The notes under the pieces were generated by a model. That model did no database searches. It was not told where the DNA came from and saw nothing but the letters and a program-made list of their open reading frames with translations. 64,000 bases of DNA from positions 38,590 to 102,589 of the forward strand of contig UQRC01000004.1 in assembly GCA_900543445.1 (NCBI GenBank). Reading direction: 5' to 3'. The first letter of the stretch is position 1, and every line of letters begins with the position of its first letter. Positions 25,497 through 34,663 of the stretch are shown in pieces. The DNA comes from an uncultured Lachnobacterium sp. (lineage in GTDB: Bacteria; Bacillota; Clostridia; Lachnospirales; Lachnospiraceae). The translations under genes were made by a program, and so were the position numbers.

Positions 25497-25512
25497 AATA
25501 ATGATCATTATT
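25497..25512. promoter_or_regulatory. Perfect 16-bp palindrome in the ferredoxin leader (Fur-like operator candidate)
   Basis: AATAATGATCATTATT between the -10 box and the ribosome-binding site. It resembles the half-sites of Fur-type boxes (GATAATNATTATC). Confidence 0.45.
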
Positions 25513-25533
25513 CACCTTAATTGGTTTAAAGCT

Positions 25534-25562
25534 ATTTTAGTACAAACCCTTCATAAGTTCAA
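25534..25562 (-). promoter_or_regulatory. Ferredoxin promoter
   Basis: Minus strand TTGAAC (25557-25562), 17-base spacer, TAAAAT (25534-25539). Confidence 0.6.
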
Positions 25563-25566
25563 GAGG

Positions 25567-25606
25567 TCAGCCAAATGTATTTAATTTGATGCACGCGCAT
25601 GTGTTC
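25567..25606. repeat. 40-bp direct repeat, copy 1
   Basis: Identical over 40 bases to 27971-28010. Starts directly after the PqqD-family stop codon on the minus strand. Contains small hairpins ATGC-GCGT-GCAT and CAAAT...ATTTG. Confidence 0.9.
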
Positions 25607-25960
25607 CTAATTCCAGGTAATAAAATGATAACTGTCAAGTACCTGAAAGAATTTTGCCAGTCTTTCGTACAATGGATTGGCTTTCTCTCCGAACTGCTCC
25701 TCCACTTCTTTGCCAATGGCGATGATGTCTTTCTCACCATCCATGATTGGCCAGACAAAACTTCCCATTTCGTCAAGGTGAATGTGCGTAACCTTTGGCT
25801 TGTGGAAAAATTTCTGTGCCAGCCGGTTGAAAAAGCCGGTATTTTCGATATCCAGTGTAACGATTCCTTTTTCGTCCTTCGCCCATGCAATGGCTTCATG
25901 ACGCTTTGGTTTTCTTTCCAGATAATTTTCCTGTTGATCTTTGTTTGTTTTTTTCTTCAT
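25607..25960 (-). CDS. PqqD-family small protein
   Basis: 117 residues. The C-terminal 90 residues have the PqqD fold pattern: LDEMGSFVWPIMDGEKDI and VEEQFGEKANPLYERLAKFFQVL. PqqD-like domains are peptide-binding RiPP recognition elements in peptide-maturation systems. No radical SAM enzyme or precursor peptide gene is near; instead the neighbour, 2 bases upstream, is an OPT oligopeptide transporter. It may bind peptides for the transporter, or just be a fold relative; both are inference. Confidence 0.75.
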   Translation of the reverse strand: MKKKTNKDQQENYLERKPKRHEAIAWAKDEKGIVTLDIENTGFFNRLAQKFFHKPKVTHIHLDEMGSFVWPIMDGEKDIIAIGKEVEEQFGEKANPLYERLAKFFQVLDSYHFITWN

Positions 25961-25962
25961 CT

Positions 25963-27876
25963 CTATTTACTTTCTTTTTTCTTCTTCCAAAAAGAAAATT
26001 TCAGTACCAAAAGAATAATCAGTGCAAATACAACCAGACTTCCGATTGTAGCTACCGGCTCAGAAAGGTTGAGCTTTCCGGACAAGTCGATAACCTCGTC
26101 AATCTTAAATACAGCAAATACGGCAAGAAGGATACCAACGATACCTTCACCTGCGATCATACCTGAGCAGTATAGCATACCATCGCTGATCATACGCTCC
26201 TTGTCTTTCTTCTCCTTCTTAGACTTCTCAAAGCCAAGACGGATAAGTCCACCAACCATGATGCATGCGTTCAGCTGTACTGGAAGGTATACACCAATTG
26301 CGAATGGAAGTACCGGAATTCCAACAACTTCTACTGCAATAGCAAGGAATACACCGATGAATACCAATGCCCATGGAAGGTTGTTGTTCATAACACCCTC
26401 GATGATCATCTTCATCAGCATTGCCTGTGGAGCACCAAGCTGCTCAGTACCGAATCCCCATGCAGAATCTAACAGATACAGTACACCACTGATTGCAAGA
26501 CCTGCTGCGATAACACCGATGATCTCACCAATCTGCTGCTTCTTTGGTGTTGCACCAAGCAGATAACCGGTCTTCAAATCCTGTGACGTATCACCAGCAA
26601 TAGCTGCTACAATACAGATGATAGAACCGATAGCGATCGCTCCCTGCATTCCGTGGATACCGGAATCACCAGTTGCCTTCAGAATAATTGTTGCAATCAA
26701 AAGTGTTGCAATTGCCATACCGGAAACCGGGTTATTGGAACTTCCTACTAAACCAACCATTCTTGAAGAAACAGTTGCGAAGAAAAATCCGAAAATAACT
26801 ACGATCACTGCACCCAGTAATGAAACTGGAATCTGTGGAAGTAACCATACAAGGATGGTCAGAATTGCAATTGCTACAAGGATGATTTTCATGTTCAGAT
26901 CCTGATTGGTACGAACATTTCCACCCTCTTTTGTTCCATTCATGCTCTTTAATGCATCACGGAACGTACGCACAATAAGTGGCAATGACTTGATCAGACT
27001 GATGATACCTCCGGCTGCGAGTGCACCCGCACCGATATAACGAATATAACTTCCCCAGATAGCACTTGCTCCACCGCTGGCAAACATCTCGCCAATTGGA
27101 GCTGTACCAGGATAAAGTGTAAGATCCGATCCAAATAATACGATTGCCGGAATCAATACTAACCAGCTGATGATACCACCGGCGAACATATAAGAAGAAA
27201 TTCTAGGTCCACAAATGTAACCGACACTCATTACAGCCGGATAAATCTGTGTTCCGATTTCACCTGCATATCCCTTTACGCGGATATTAATTTCACTTGG
27301 AACAAGTTTCAAACCATCGATGATGAATTTGAACACTCCTGCGATACCCAGTCCTGCGAATACAGTTGAAGCATTTGCTCCTCCCTCTTCACCTGCTAAA
27401 AGTACCTCTGCACATGCAGTTCCTTCCGGATATGGAAGCACTCCATGCTCTCTTACGATCAGCGCATTACGAAGTGGCACCATGAAAAACACACCGAGAA
27501 GACCACCGATTAATGCAATAACCGTAATCTCAAGAATACTAGGCTTGTCCATTTTGCCTTCTGCTGCCCATAAGAACAAAGCAGGAAGTGTAAAGATCGC
27601 ACCTGCTGCCAGAGATTCACCAGCGGAACCGATGGTCTGTACCAGGTTGCTCTCCAAAATGGAGTTCTTTTTCATAATCACTCGAATGACACCCATAGAA
27701 ATAACGGCTGCCGGAATAGATGCGGACACCGTCATACCAACGCGCAATCCCAGATACGCGTTTGCTGCACCGAATACAACTGCCAGAAGGACTCCCATAA
27801 TAATGGATGTTACTGTAAGTTCAGGGGTAACTTTTTCTGGCGCAATATACGGCTTAAACTCTTGTTTTTCGTTCAA
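25963..27876 (-). CDS. OPT-family oligopeptide transporter
   Basis: 637 residues with about 15-16 membrane helices. N-terminal PELTVTSIIMGVLLAVVFGAANAYLGLRVG is typical of bacterial OPT members, and GAIFTLPALFLW and PYPEGTACAEVL follow. The C-terminus ends in a short lysine-rich tail (KKKKESK). Own promoter upstream, PqqD gene 2 bases downstream. Likely a proton-coupled importer of peptides or metal chelates. The pair lies exactly between two copies of a 40-bp repeat. Confidence 0.92.
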   Translation of the reverse strand: MNEKQEFKPYIAPEKVTPELTVTSIIMGVLLAVVFGAANAYLGLRVGMTVSASIPAAVISMGVIRVIMKKNSILESNLVQTIGSAGESLAAGAIFTLPALFLWAAEGKMDKPSILEITVIALIGGLLGVFFMVPLRNALIVREHGVLPYPEGTACAEVLLAGEEGGANASTVFAGLGIAGVFKFIIDGLKLVPSEINIRVKGYAGEIGTQIYPAVMSVGYICGPRISSYMFAGGIISWLVLIPAIVLFGSDLTLYPGTAPIGEMFASGGASAIWGSYIRYIGAGALAAGGIISLIKSLPLIVRTFRDALKSMNGTKEGGNVRTNQDLNMKIILVAIAILTILVWLLPQIPVSLLGAVIVVIFGFFFATVSSRMVGLVGSSNNPVSGMAIATLLIATIILKATGDSGIHGMQGAIAIGSIICIVAAIAGDTSQDLKTGYLLGATPKKQQIGEIIGVIAAGLAISGVLYLLDSAWGFGTEQLGAPQAMLMKMIIEGVMNNNLPWALVFIGVFLAIAVEVVGIPVLPFAIGVYLPVQLNACIMVGGLIRLGFEKSKKEKKDKERMISDGMLYCSGMIAGEGIVGILLAVFAVFKIDEVIDLSGKLNLSEPVATIGSLVVFALIILLVLKFSFWKKKKESK

Positions 27877-27914
27877 TGTTATTCTCCTTTCCCCTTAAGT
27901 AAACTAACTTCAAT

Positions 27915-27943
27915 ATTATATCTTATTTTCTCATTATTGGCAA
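27915..27943 (-). promoter_or_regulatory. Promoter of the OPT-PqqD operon
   Basis: Minus strand TTGCCA (27938-27943), 17-base spacer, TATAAT (27915-27920). Confidence 0.65.
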
Positions 27944-27970
27944 CTATTTATGCTTTCCGCCAGTTCCACA

Positions 27971-28010
27971 TCAGCCAAATGTATTTAATTTGATGCACGC
28001 GCATGTGTTC
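27971..28010. repeat. 40-bp direct repeat, copy 2
   Basis: Identical to 25567-25606. Like copy 1, it begins at the base right after a minus-strand stop codon (stop of the HTH gene at 28011-28013). Confidence 0.9.
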
Positions 28011-28892
28011 TTAAGCATTCTGCTTTTTCTTAAGAGAATCGTAAGTTTTTGCACAGATAATGAATGAAAGGGCTGTCAAGCCCAGCACGATCAGGGTTCC
28101 GGCAACAAGCCGGTTCACAAAAAATTCCATGCGCTCCAGACGATGCAACATGTCGCTATACACATAGGTCAGATAAACATTGGCAACTGTCAGATAAGTT
28201 CCCATATGAACAAGCGGTGCCGCACATCTGGTTCTCCGTACAAAATCCACAACCAAAATCGCTATGCTAATTGCAAACACAACAATCAGCCGCCCCTCCA
28301 GATACCATCCGACCGAGGATTGATGCATATGAAAAGGCATCTGTCCTCGGCTGATCATCATGGTATTGATAAACATTCCGGCGATCATATACACTCCGGA
28401 TATGATACTGATTGCAACCATCCACTTTCCAAAACGATCAAATTTCGCAGCTTCCGTTCGATGATCCATAATATATTTTGTCACTAACAAAATCAGCACA
28501 ATGGCAAGTTCCACATAAGTCATGCTGTCTACTACATTTCCCCGAAAAGCAAGACCTCCTTTAATGAGCAGATAGCACAACATTACGATCGCGACTCCGT
28601 TTTCGATAAGCTTTCGCATTTTTTCCTTGCCTTGTATCTTGGCAACACGCACAACTTCCGCGATCGCAGTATCCTGATCACTGTCTTTTGTCCCGGTGAT
28701 AATATCCTGAATCCGCAGCTCAAGCATCTGTGCCAATGGCTCGATCACACCGATATCCGGAAACGTCTCACCATTCTCCCATCTGGATATCGCCTTGTTT
28801 GAAACTCCAACCAGATCCCCAAGCTCACTCTGTGTGTACCCCTTGTCGATCCGCGCCTGCCTTATCATCTTTCCGGTTTTCTCTTTGTCCAT
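28011..28892 (-). CDS. XRE-type HTH regulator with multi-helix membrane domain
   Basis: 293 residues. HTH at 8-62 (IDKGYTQSELGDLVGVSNKA then ISRWENG). After a linker containing EVVRVAKIQGKEKMRK, about six hydrophobic helices fill residues 97-285. Similar in layout to the gene at 14361 but with a larger membrane part. Such proteins may sense membrane state; role unknown. Its stop codon abuts the 40-bp repeat. Confidence 0.82.
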   Translation of the reverse strand: MDKEKTGKMIRQARIDKGYTQSELGDLVGVSNKAISRWENGETFPDIGVIEPLAQMLELRIQDIITGTKDSDQDTAIAEVVRVAKIQGKEKMRKLIENGVAIVMLCYLLIKGGLAFRGNVVDSMTYVELAIVLILLVTKYIMDHRTEAAKFDRFGKWMVAISIISGVYMIAGMFINTMMISRGQMPFHMHQSSVGWYLEGRLIVVFAISIAILVVDFVRRTRCAAPLVHMGTYLTVANVYLTYVYSDMLHRLERMEFFVNRLVAGTLIVLGLTALSFIICAKTYDSLKKKQNA

Positions 28893-29078
28893 AGTGATTA
28901 TCCCCTCTCTTTCTTAATATCTGCCAATCACTTTCCTACATTAAAACGGATGCTCGTATTCGATTTTGCAAAAAACTTAGCATCTCTGATGCACTCAGCA
29001 TACTTTGAAGCAAGGCAAAACGCAATCCACTATGATGAGAATGTCCCATTTAAAGCACTTACTTTACCACTTTAACGC

Positions 29079-29121
29079 AAATTAGTAACATATGGTTTAC
29101 TAAACCGTATGTTACTAATTT
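29079..29121. repeat. 43-bp near-perfect palindrome
   Basis: AAATTAGTAACATA (29079-29092) and TATGTTACTAATTT (29108-29121) are inverted, with GGTTTA-C-TAAACC in the centre; one mismatched pair overall. No T-run follows in either direction. It is the main feature of the 28893-29202 gap. Confidence 0.8.
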
Positions 29122-29132
29122 ACAAGCCGTAC

Positions 29133-29177
29133 ATAAAAAGAAACAGCCTCCACATGCATCCATGCAAAAACTGTTTC
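29133..29177 (-). terminator. Terminator of the gdpP-rplI-dnaB operon
   Basis: Minus-strand stem GAAACAG / CTGTTTC with a 24-base loop, then TTTTTATG, 25 bases after the dnaB stop. Confidence 0.65.
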
Positions 29178-29202
29178 CTTTTCATTTTCTGTATAACCAC
29201 TC

Positions 29203-30534
29203 TTAGTGTTCCAGGTTTGCAAACTTGGTGTACTCCGGCAGCCAAGCGAGATTGACGGTTCCAATTGGACCGTTACGCTGCTTAGCGATAATGATCTCGG
29301 AAATTCCCTTGAGTTCGGTATCCTTGTTGTAGTAATCGTCACGATAGATGAACATTACCACATCGGCATCCTGCTCGATTGCTCCGGACTCTCGGAGGTC
29401 GGAAAGCATCGGACGGTGATCCGGTCTCTGCTCTACGGCTCGGGAAAGCTGCGAAAGTGCAACTACCGGAACACTGAGTTCTCGGGCAAGTGCCTTCAGA
29501 GAACGGGAAATATCAGAAATCTCCTGCTGACGGCTGTCCGTGCTTCTTCCGGATCCAGTCATCAACTGTAAGTAGTCGATGATGACCAGCTTTAAGTCAT
29601 GCTCCAGCTTATACTTTCGGCACTTGCTTCGAAGTTCGGAAATACTGATACCCGGTGTGTCATCGATGATAAGCTCGGAATCTCCAATGATTCCGGCACC
29701 TTCCACCAGCTTTTCCCAGTCCGCATCGGAGAGATTACCGGTACGGAGTGCCTGTGCATCGACACGCGATTCGAGGGAGAACAGACGGTTAACGAGCTGT
29801 TCTTTCGACATCTCGAGAGAGAAGATCGCGGTACACAGATTTTCGTGAAACGCAACATACTGCGCAATATTTAAGACAAACGCCGTCTTACCCATGGAAG
29901 GACGGGCGGCAACCAGAACCAGATCGGACGGCTGAAGTCCGGCGGTCCTATAATCAAGGTCGATGAATCCGGTTGGAATACCGGTTACAGTACCGGACTG
30001 CTGCGATGCTTTCTCGATTTTCTCCAAAGCATTCATTACGACCTGCCGGATTGGCACATACTCGCCTCCGGTACGGCTCGACAACAGTGCAAACACATCG
30101 TGCTCCGTCTTGTCCAATACGCTTTCCAGCGATTCTTTACCGGCGTAGCACTCATTCTCGATATCCTCGGTAACACGGATCAGCTTGCGCTTCATCGCAT
30201 TTTCCTTGACGATATTACAATAGTATTTTACATTGGCGGATGTCGGAACGGCACGCACCAGTTCTCCGACAAACTCAAGGCTTGAGACTTCCTTCGGTAC
30301 ATCCTTCTCCTTAAGCTTATTCTGCAGCGTAACCAGATCGACCGGCTGTCCCTCGCTATACAGCTCAACCATCGCATCAAAGATGATTCCGTACTGCTGA
30401 TGGTAGAAATCTTCCTTAAGAAGCATCTCCATCGCAGTCACGATTGCATCCTTGTCCATGATCATGGAGCCGACAACCGACTGCTCGGCTTCGAGACTGT
30501 TCGGCATGATCCGCTTGATCAATGTCTCCTCCAA
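29203..30534 (-). CDS. dnaB: Replicative DNA helicase DnaB
   Basis: 443 residues, normal size. N-terminal domain (about 1-110, SLEAEQSVVGSMIMD) that binds primase, then the RecA-type helicase domain: Walker A ARPSMGKTAFVLNIA, Walker B LVIIDYLQLMTG, and the arginine finger segment DLRESGAIEQDADVVMFIYR. Unwinds DNA at the replication fork as a hexamer. Lies 11 bases after rplI in the conserved Firmicutes order gdpP-rplI-dnaB. No intein or insertion seen. Confidence 0.97.
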   Translation of the reverse strand: MEETLIKRIMPNSLEAEQSVVGSMIMDKDAIVTAMEMLLKEDFYHQQYGIIFDAMVELYSEGQPVDLVTLQNKLKEKDVPKEVSSLEFVGELVRAVPTSANVKYYCNIVKENAMKRKLIRVTEDIENECYAGKESLESVLDKTEHDVFALLSSRTGGEYVPIRQVVMNALEKIEKASQQSGTVTGIPTGFIDLDYRTAGLQPSDLVLVAARPSMGKTAFVLNIAQYVAFHENLCTAIFSLEMSKEQLVNRLFSLESRVDAQALRTGNLSDADWEKLVEGAGIIGDSELIIDDTPGISISELRSKCRKYKLEHDLKLVIIDYLQLMTGSGRSTDSRQQEISDISRSLKALARELSVPVVALSQLSRAVEQRPDHRPMLSDLRESGAIEQDADVVMFIYRDDYYNKDTELKGISEIIIAKQRNGPIGTVNLAWLPEYTKFANLEH

Positions 30535-30545
30535 GCGACTTCCTC

Positions 30546-30992
30546 CTATCCCTCAACAACCTGAACGGTAAGCTTTGCGGTAACCTGCGGATGAAGCTTT
30601 ACCGGAACCTCATATGTTCCGAGTGCTTTGATTCCATCCGGCAGATGCATCTTCTTCTTATCCAGTTCCAGCCCTGTCTGCTCCTTCGCTGCCTGTGCGA
30701 TCTCTTTTGTTGAAACCGAACCAAAGATTTTTCCGCCTTCTCCGGCTTTAATCTTTACAACAACTTTCTGTTTTTCTACCGTCTTGGCAAGTTCTTTTGC
30801 ATTTTCAAGATTCTCTGCAGCAACTTTATCCGCATGCTGGTTCTGCAGCTTCAGATCATTTAAATTCTTGCTCGTTGCCTCGATTCCAAGCTTCTTCGGT
30901 AAGATAGCATTGCGGGCATATCCGTCACTTACGTTGACGATATCGCCCTTTTTTCCTAATGATTTCACATCTTCCAATAAAATTACTTTCAT
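30546..30992 (-). CDS. rplI: 50S ribosomal protein L9
   Basis: 148 residues. N-terminal L9 signature [21 protein letters not shown], a long connecting helix, and a C-terminal domain ending in [12 protein letters not shown]. It binds 23S rRNA at the base of the L1 stalk. The start overlaps the gdpP stop by ATGA, which means translational coupling. Confidence 0.97.
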   Translation of the reverse strand: MKVILLEDVKSLGKKGDIVNVSDGYARNAILPKKLGIEATSKNLNDLKLQNQHADKVAAENLENAKELAKTVEKQKVVVKIKAGEGGKIFGSVSTKEIAQAAKEQTGLELDKKKMHLPDGIKALGTYEVPVKLHPQVTAKLTVQVVEG

Positions 30993-33040
30993 TCCTGTAT
31001 ATCTCCTTTTTCCAGCATCTCGTCCAGCGTCTCCATGATCGCATGCTTCGCCTGAACGATCGTATATCCGGTAAGCTGCGCACCCGCTACATTCAGGTGA
31101 CCGCCGCCGCCCAGACGCTCCATAATAAGCTGCACGTTAATCTCATCGATGGATCGTGAACTAATATAAATCTTGCCTGCATACTCCGTGAGTACGAAGG
31201 ACGCCTTAATTCCAATAATATTGAGCAGCTCATTCGCTGCCTGCGCACCAACGATTGTCGGGCTTTCCACATTCTCACTCGGACAAACCGAGATCGCAAA
31301 TGCACCGCGGTATACTTCCGCGTGGCGTACCGCTTCTGCACGCGCCTTATAACATGACATATCGTTACGAAGCATCTTTCTGACACGGGTTACCTCCGCG
31401 CCGGAACGCTTCAGATAAGCTGCCGCCTCAAAGGTGCGGACACCGGTCTTCGTCATAAAGTTGTTCGTGTCGATCAGTATTCCTGCATAGATACAATCTG
31501 CTTCCGCAGCGGAAAGCTTGAATCCATCCTGGAAGTACTGCAATACCTCTGCAACCATCTCACAGGCAGAAGAGGCATATGGCTCAATATAAGACAGAAT
31601 CGGATTCTCAATAACCTCACTGCTCTGTCTGTGATGATCAAATACGACGATCGTGTCCGTGTGCGTCAGAAGCTCCGGACACTCGGTATAACTCGGGCGG
31701 TTCGTATCAACGACCATGACCAGCGTGTTACGGCTGACCATCTCAAGCGCCTGATTGCTGTTGATAAACATATCATCCGGATAGCCCTTCTCCGGAGAAA
31801 AGCATTCCATCAGCGGACGGATCGAGCTGGTCGGCTCATTGATCACGATTTGCGCTTTCTTTCCAAGCACTCTCGCCGCACAGAAGATTCCGATTCCGGC
31901 ACCGAGCGAATCGACATCTGTAAGGGAATGTCCCATAATAATAACATTCTCGCGGCTCTCAATGATCTCATGCAGTGCATGTGCCTTAACTCTCGCCTTA
32001 ACTCTGGTATTACGTTCCACCTGTTTGGCTTTACCACCAAAGTATGCGATATCTTCGCCATCTTTGACAACGACCTGATCACCGCCTCGTCCAAGTGCAA
32101 GATCGATCGCAGCACGCGCCTGCTCATAACTCTCATTATAAGAAGATCCCTTAATACCGATTCCGATACTCAGCGTGACCGCCATCTCATTTCCGACCTT
32201 CACCGTCTTGACATCCTCAAGGATGCTGAAACGATCGTCCATCATCGGCTGCAGATATTTATATTTAAATACAACAAAATACTTATCCTTCTCAATCTTG
32301 CGGACCAAAGCATCCATCTTAGAGAAGTACTGGTTTACCTTACGATCCACCAAAGCAATCAAAAGCGATCTCTTAACATCTTCGATACTGTCAAGCGCCT
32401 CATCGTAATTGTCAATATAGATCAGCCCCGCAACCTGCTTCTGCTCTCTGTTCTCCTGCTTATAACGGTTCAGTTCCGTCTCATCAAACAGATACAATGC
32501 GGTCAGAAATTCCTCGGCCTCATCCATCTCGATCGACTCACTCTGATCCATGATATCGTCAAAATAGATACGGTTCAAAGATACACGGAATTCTCTGTTC
32601 TGCATCTTCAAATGCACATTCTGCGGTCCCTCATGCTTCTGTAAGAATTCCCTTGTGATTGTGGAAAAAAGCGTTGTGATCGACTTATGATAATTGCGAT
32701 CCACATTGGTCAGTTCCGAGAACTGCTCATTCACCCACAAAATCTTACCGGAATAATCCAGTAGCGCATACGGAATCTCAAACTCATTGAGAAGCCGCTT
32801 CTGCACCGTCGCATATTGCGTGGCAAAGTTAATAATCTCATTGGTCAGGCGCGGCTTATTGCGATTGTACAGGCTGATCTCCACCGCAAGGTAGATCACA
32901 AGAAATCCTGACAGTACTGCTCCGGTCGTGACATCATAAAAATACAGTCCGATATCTGCCAAAGCAAGTGGAATCGCCAACAAAAGCGGCCAACACAGAT
33001 AAGCCTTTAACTTACCCTTAAATCGAATTCGTGATTTCAT
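30989..33040 (-). CDS. gdpP: Cyclic-di-AMP phosphodiesterase GdpP
   Basis: 683 residues. Two N-terminal membrane helices (about 15-55), a PAS-like domain (about 75-150, [19 protein letters not shown]), a degenerate GGDEF domain (about 170-300), then DHH/DHHA1 phosphoesterase: [22 protein letters not shown] and the terminal [10 protein letters not shown]. It cuts c-di-AMP to pApA, setting potassium and cell-wall homeostasis. Start 33040 has AGGAG seven bases upstream; a longer open frame to 33196 runs through a terminator and is rejected. First gene of the operon. Confidence 0.94.
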   Translation of the reverse strand: MKSRIRFKGKLKAYLCWPLLLAIPLALADIGLYFYDVTTGAVLSGFLVIYLAVEISLYNRNKPRLTNEIINFATQYATVQKRLLNEFEIPYALLDYSGKILWVNEQFSELTNVDRNYHKSITTLFSTITREFLQKHEGPQNVHLKMQNREFRVSLNRIYFDDIMDQSESIEMDEAEEFLTALYLFDETELNRYKQENREQKQVAGLIYIDNYDEALDSIEDVKRSLLIALVDRKVNQYFSKMDALVRKIEKDKYFVVFKYKYLQPMMDDRFSILEDVKTVKVGNEMAVTLSIGIGIKGSSYNESYEQARAAIDLALGRGGDQVVVKDGEDIAYFGGKAKQVERNTRVKARVKAHALHEIIESRENVIIMGHSLTDVDSLGAGIGIFCAARVLGKKAQIVINEPTSSIRPLMECFSPEKGYPDDMFINSNQALEMVSRNTLVMVVDTNRPSYTECPELLTHTDTIVVFDHHRQSSEVIENPILSYIEPYASSACEMVAEVLQYFQDGFKLSAAEADCIYAGILIDTNNFMTKTGVRTFEAAAYLKRSGAEVTRVRKMLRNDMSCYKARAEAVRHAEVYRGAFAISVCPSENVESPTIVGAQAANELLNIIGIKASFVLTEYAGKIYISSRSIDEINVQLIMERLGGGGHLNVAGAQLTGYTIVQAKHAIMETLDEMLEKGDIQE

Positions 33041-33147
33041 TTCATACTCCTGTTCTTCTTGAACACCACAAATGCATATTTGCCTTTTAGTATACCATTT
33101 TTGGGCCTTCAAATAAAGCCTTTTTGCAAAGGCGACAAAAGATATCA

Positions 33148-33186
33148 AGAAACAAAAGAACTGCCCCACAATACATAGGGCAGTTC
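33148..33186 (-). terminator. Terminator after the SPFH protein gene
   Basis: Minus-strand stem GAACTGCCC (33186-33178) / GGGCAGTTC (33166-33158), then TTTTGTTT. It ends the NfeD-SPFH unit just upstream of gdpP. Confidence 0.8.
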
Positions 33187-33212
33187 CATAAATCAACTAC
33201 AATATCTATTCT

Positions 33213-34139
33213 TTAGTTCTCTTTTGCAATCTCAACAACCGATTTGCTTAAGCCTGCAAGTCCCTGAATCTCAGATGGGATAATAATCTTGGTAGCCTTA
33301 CCGTCAGCCGCCTTGGCGAATGCCTCAAGGCTCTTCAGCTGTAATACGGCTGAATCCGGAGCAGACTCCTTTAACATACGAAGACCGTCTGCGTTAGCCT
33401 GCTGGATCTTAAGGATGGCCTCTGCCTGACCTTCGGCTTCCTTAACGGTTGCCTCCTTCTTTGCCTCAGCGCGAAGGATTGCGGCCTGCTTCTCAGCCTC
33501 TGCATCGAGAATCGCAGATTCCTTATTACCTTCCGCAACAAGGATTGTAGATTTCTTCTCACCTTCTGCACGGAGAATCGCCTCACGACGCTCACGCTCT
33601 GCCTTCATCTGCTTCTCCATTGCATCCTGGATAGCCTTCGGTGGGATAATATTCTTTAACTCAACACGGTTAACCTTGATTCCCCAAGGATCCGTTGCAA
33701 CATCAAGTGTCGCACGCATCTTGGTATTGATGGTCTCGCGGGATGTCAGTGTCTCATCAAGTTCGAGATCACCGATAATGTTACGAAGTGTGGTTGCAGT
33801 CAGGTTTTCAATCGCCATAATCGGATTCTCAACGCCGTAAGCATAAAGCTTCGGATCCGTAATCTGGAAATATACGACGGTATCAATCTGCATGGTTACG
33901 TTATCCTTCGTGATAACCGGCTGCGGCGGGAAGTCTACAACCTGCTCCTTTAACAGTACCTTTCTAGCGATACGGTCAATAAACGGAACTTTGAAGTGAA
34001 GACCAACTGACCATGTTGTCAGATATCCTCCCAAACGCTCAATTACCATTGCATGTGCCTGTGGCACGATCTTGATGCAATTAACAAGTACCAGAAGAAT
34101 CAGTACGATAATTACAATTCCTGCAATCAATGGACCCAT
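33213..34139 (-). CDS. SPFH/Band 7 membrane scaffold protein (stomatin/QmcA-like)
   Basis: 308 residues. One N-terminal membrane helix (3-21), then the SPFH domain (about 22-180: AMVIERLGGYLTTWSVGLHFKVPF), then an alanine- and glutamate-rich coiled coil (about 180-265, repeated EAEKQAAILRAEA). Such proteins build large membrane assemblies that organise microdomains and bind FtsH-type proteases. The NfeD gene is 15 bases upstream, the usual partner. Confidence 0.92.
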   Translation of the reverse strand: MGPLIAGIVIIVLILLVLVNCIKIVPQAHAMVIERLGGYLTTWSVGLHFKVPFIDRIARKVLLKEQVVDFPPQPVITKDNVTMQIDTVVYFQITDPKLYAYGVENPIMAIENLTATTLRNIIGDLELDETLTSRETINTKMRATLDVATDPWGIKVNRVELKNIIPPKAIQDAMEKQMKAERERREAILRAEGEKKSTILVAEGNKESAILDAEAEKQAAILRAEAKKEATVKEAEGQAEAILKIQQANADGLRMLKESAPDSAVLQLKSLEAFAKAADGKATKIIIPSEIQGLAGLSKSVVEIAKEN

Positions 34140-34154
34140 AGTTTCATTTCCTCC

Positions 34155-34607
34155 TTATTCCTTTTCTACAATTAATTTTACGCCACTGATTTCGAGGACT
34201 CTTGCGAGTTCCCCTGCTTCAATGGTCACATTATCATCACGGGTGCGCACCGTCCACTCCTGTCCGTGAACGACCGCCATACCGGTCTGATCAAGATTAC
34301 TTACACGCTCCGCGATCCGGATCGATTCTCCGATCAGGCGGTCAGCGTTCGTGCTCTGTGTTCTCGAATTGATGTACTTATTCGCCCAAGGTCTTGTCGC
34401 TGCAAGCATACACAATGAAACCAGCAGAAACACGATGATCTGCACCACCGGATTCAGACCGATGACTGCTGCAAGCAGCGCAATCAGCGATCCTGCCGCA
34501 AACCAGATGCTCGTAAGGCTTACCGTAACCAATTCTCCAATCACAAAACCAACCAGAAGAATTACCCATAATGCGATCCACGGATCGATTCCAAACAATG
34601 TCAACAT
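34155..34607 (-). CDS. NfeD-family membrane protein
   Basis: 150 residues. Hydrophobic N-terminal half with three to four helices (ALWVILLVGFVIGELV and following), then a C-terminal OB-fold domain (about 90-148; GMAVVHGQEWTVRTRDDN). Start 34607 has AGGAGGGAG six bases upstream. The longer frame to 34643 is less likely. Works with the SPFH protein next to it in membrane quality control. Confidence 0.88.
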   Translation of the reverse strand: MLTLFGIDPWIALWVILLVGFVIGELVTVSLTSIWFAAGSLIALLAAVIGLNPVVQIIVFLLVSLCMLAATRPWANKYINSRTQSTNADRLIGESIRIAERVSNLDQTGMAVVHGQEWTVRTRDDNVTIEAGELARVLEISGVKLIVEKE

Positions 34608-34663
34608 GGTTCTCCCTCCTTCATATAAATTCATTGTACCCAATGTCCTGTCAAACTACAAGC

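Noticed and set aside
31631..32644. 337-codon plus-strand frame opposite gdpP
   Set aside because: Shadow of gdpP, whose DHH motifs are intact; no ribosome-binding site.
33041..33196. 52-residue N-terminal extension of GdpP
   Set aside because: It reads through a terminator hairpin and lacks a ribosome-binding site; the internal ATG at 33040 has AGGAG.
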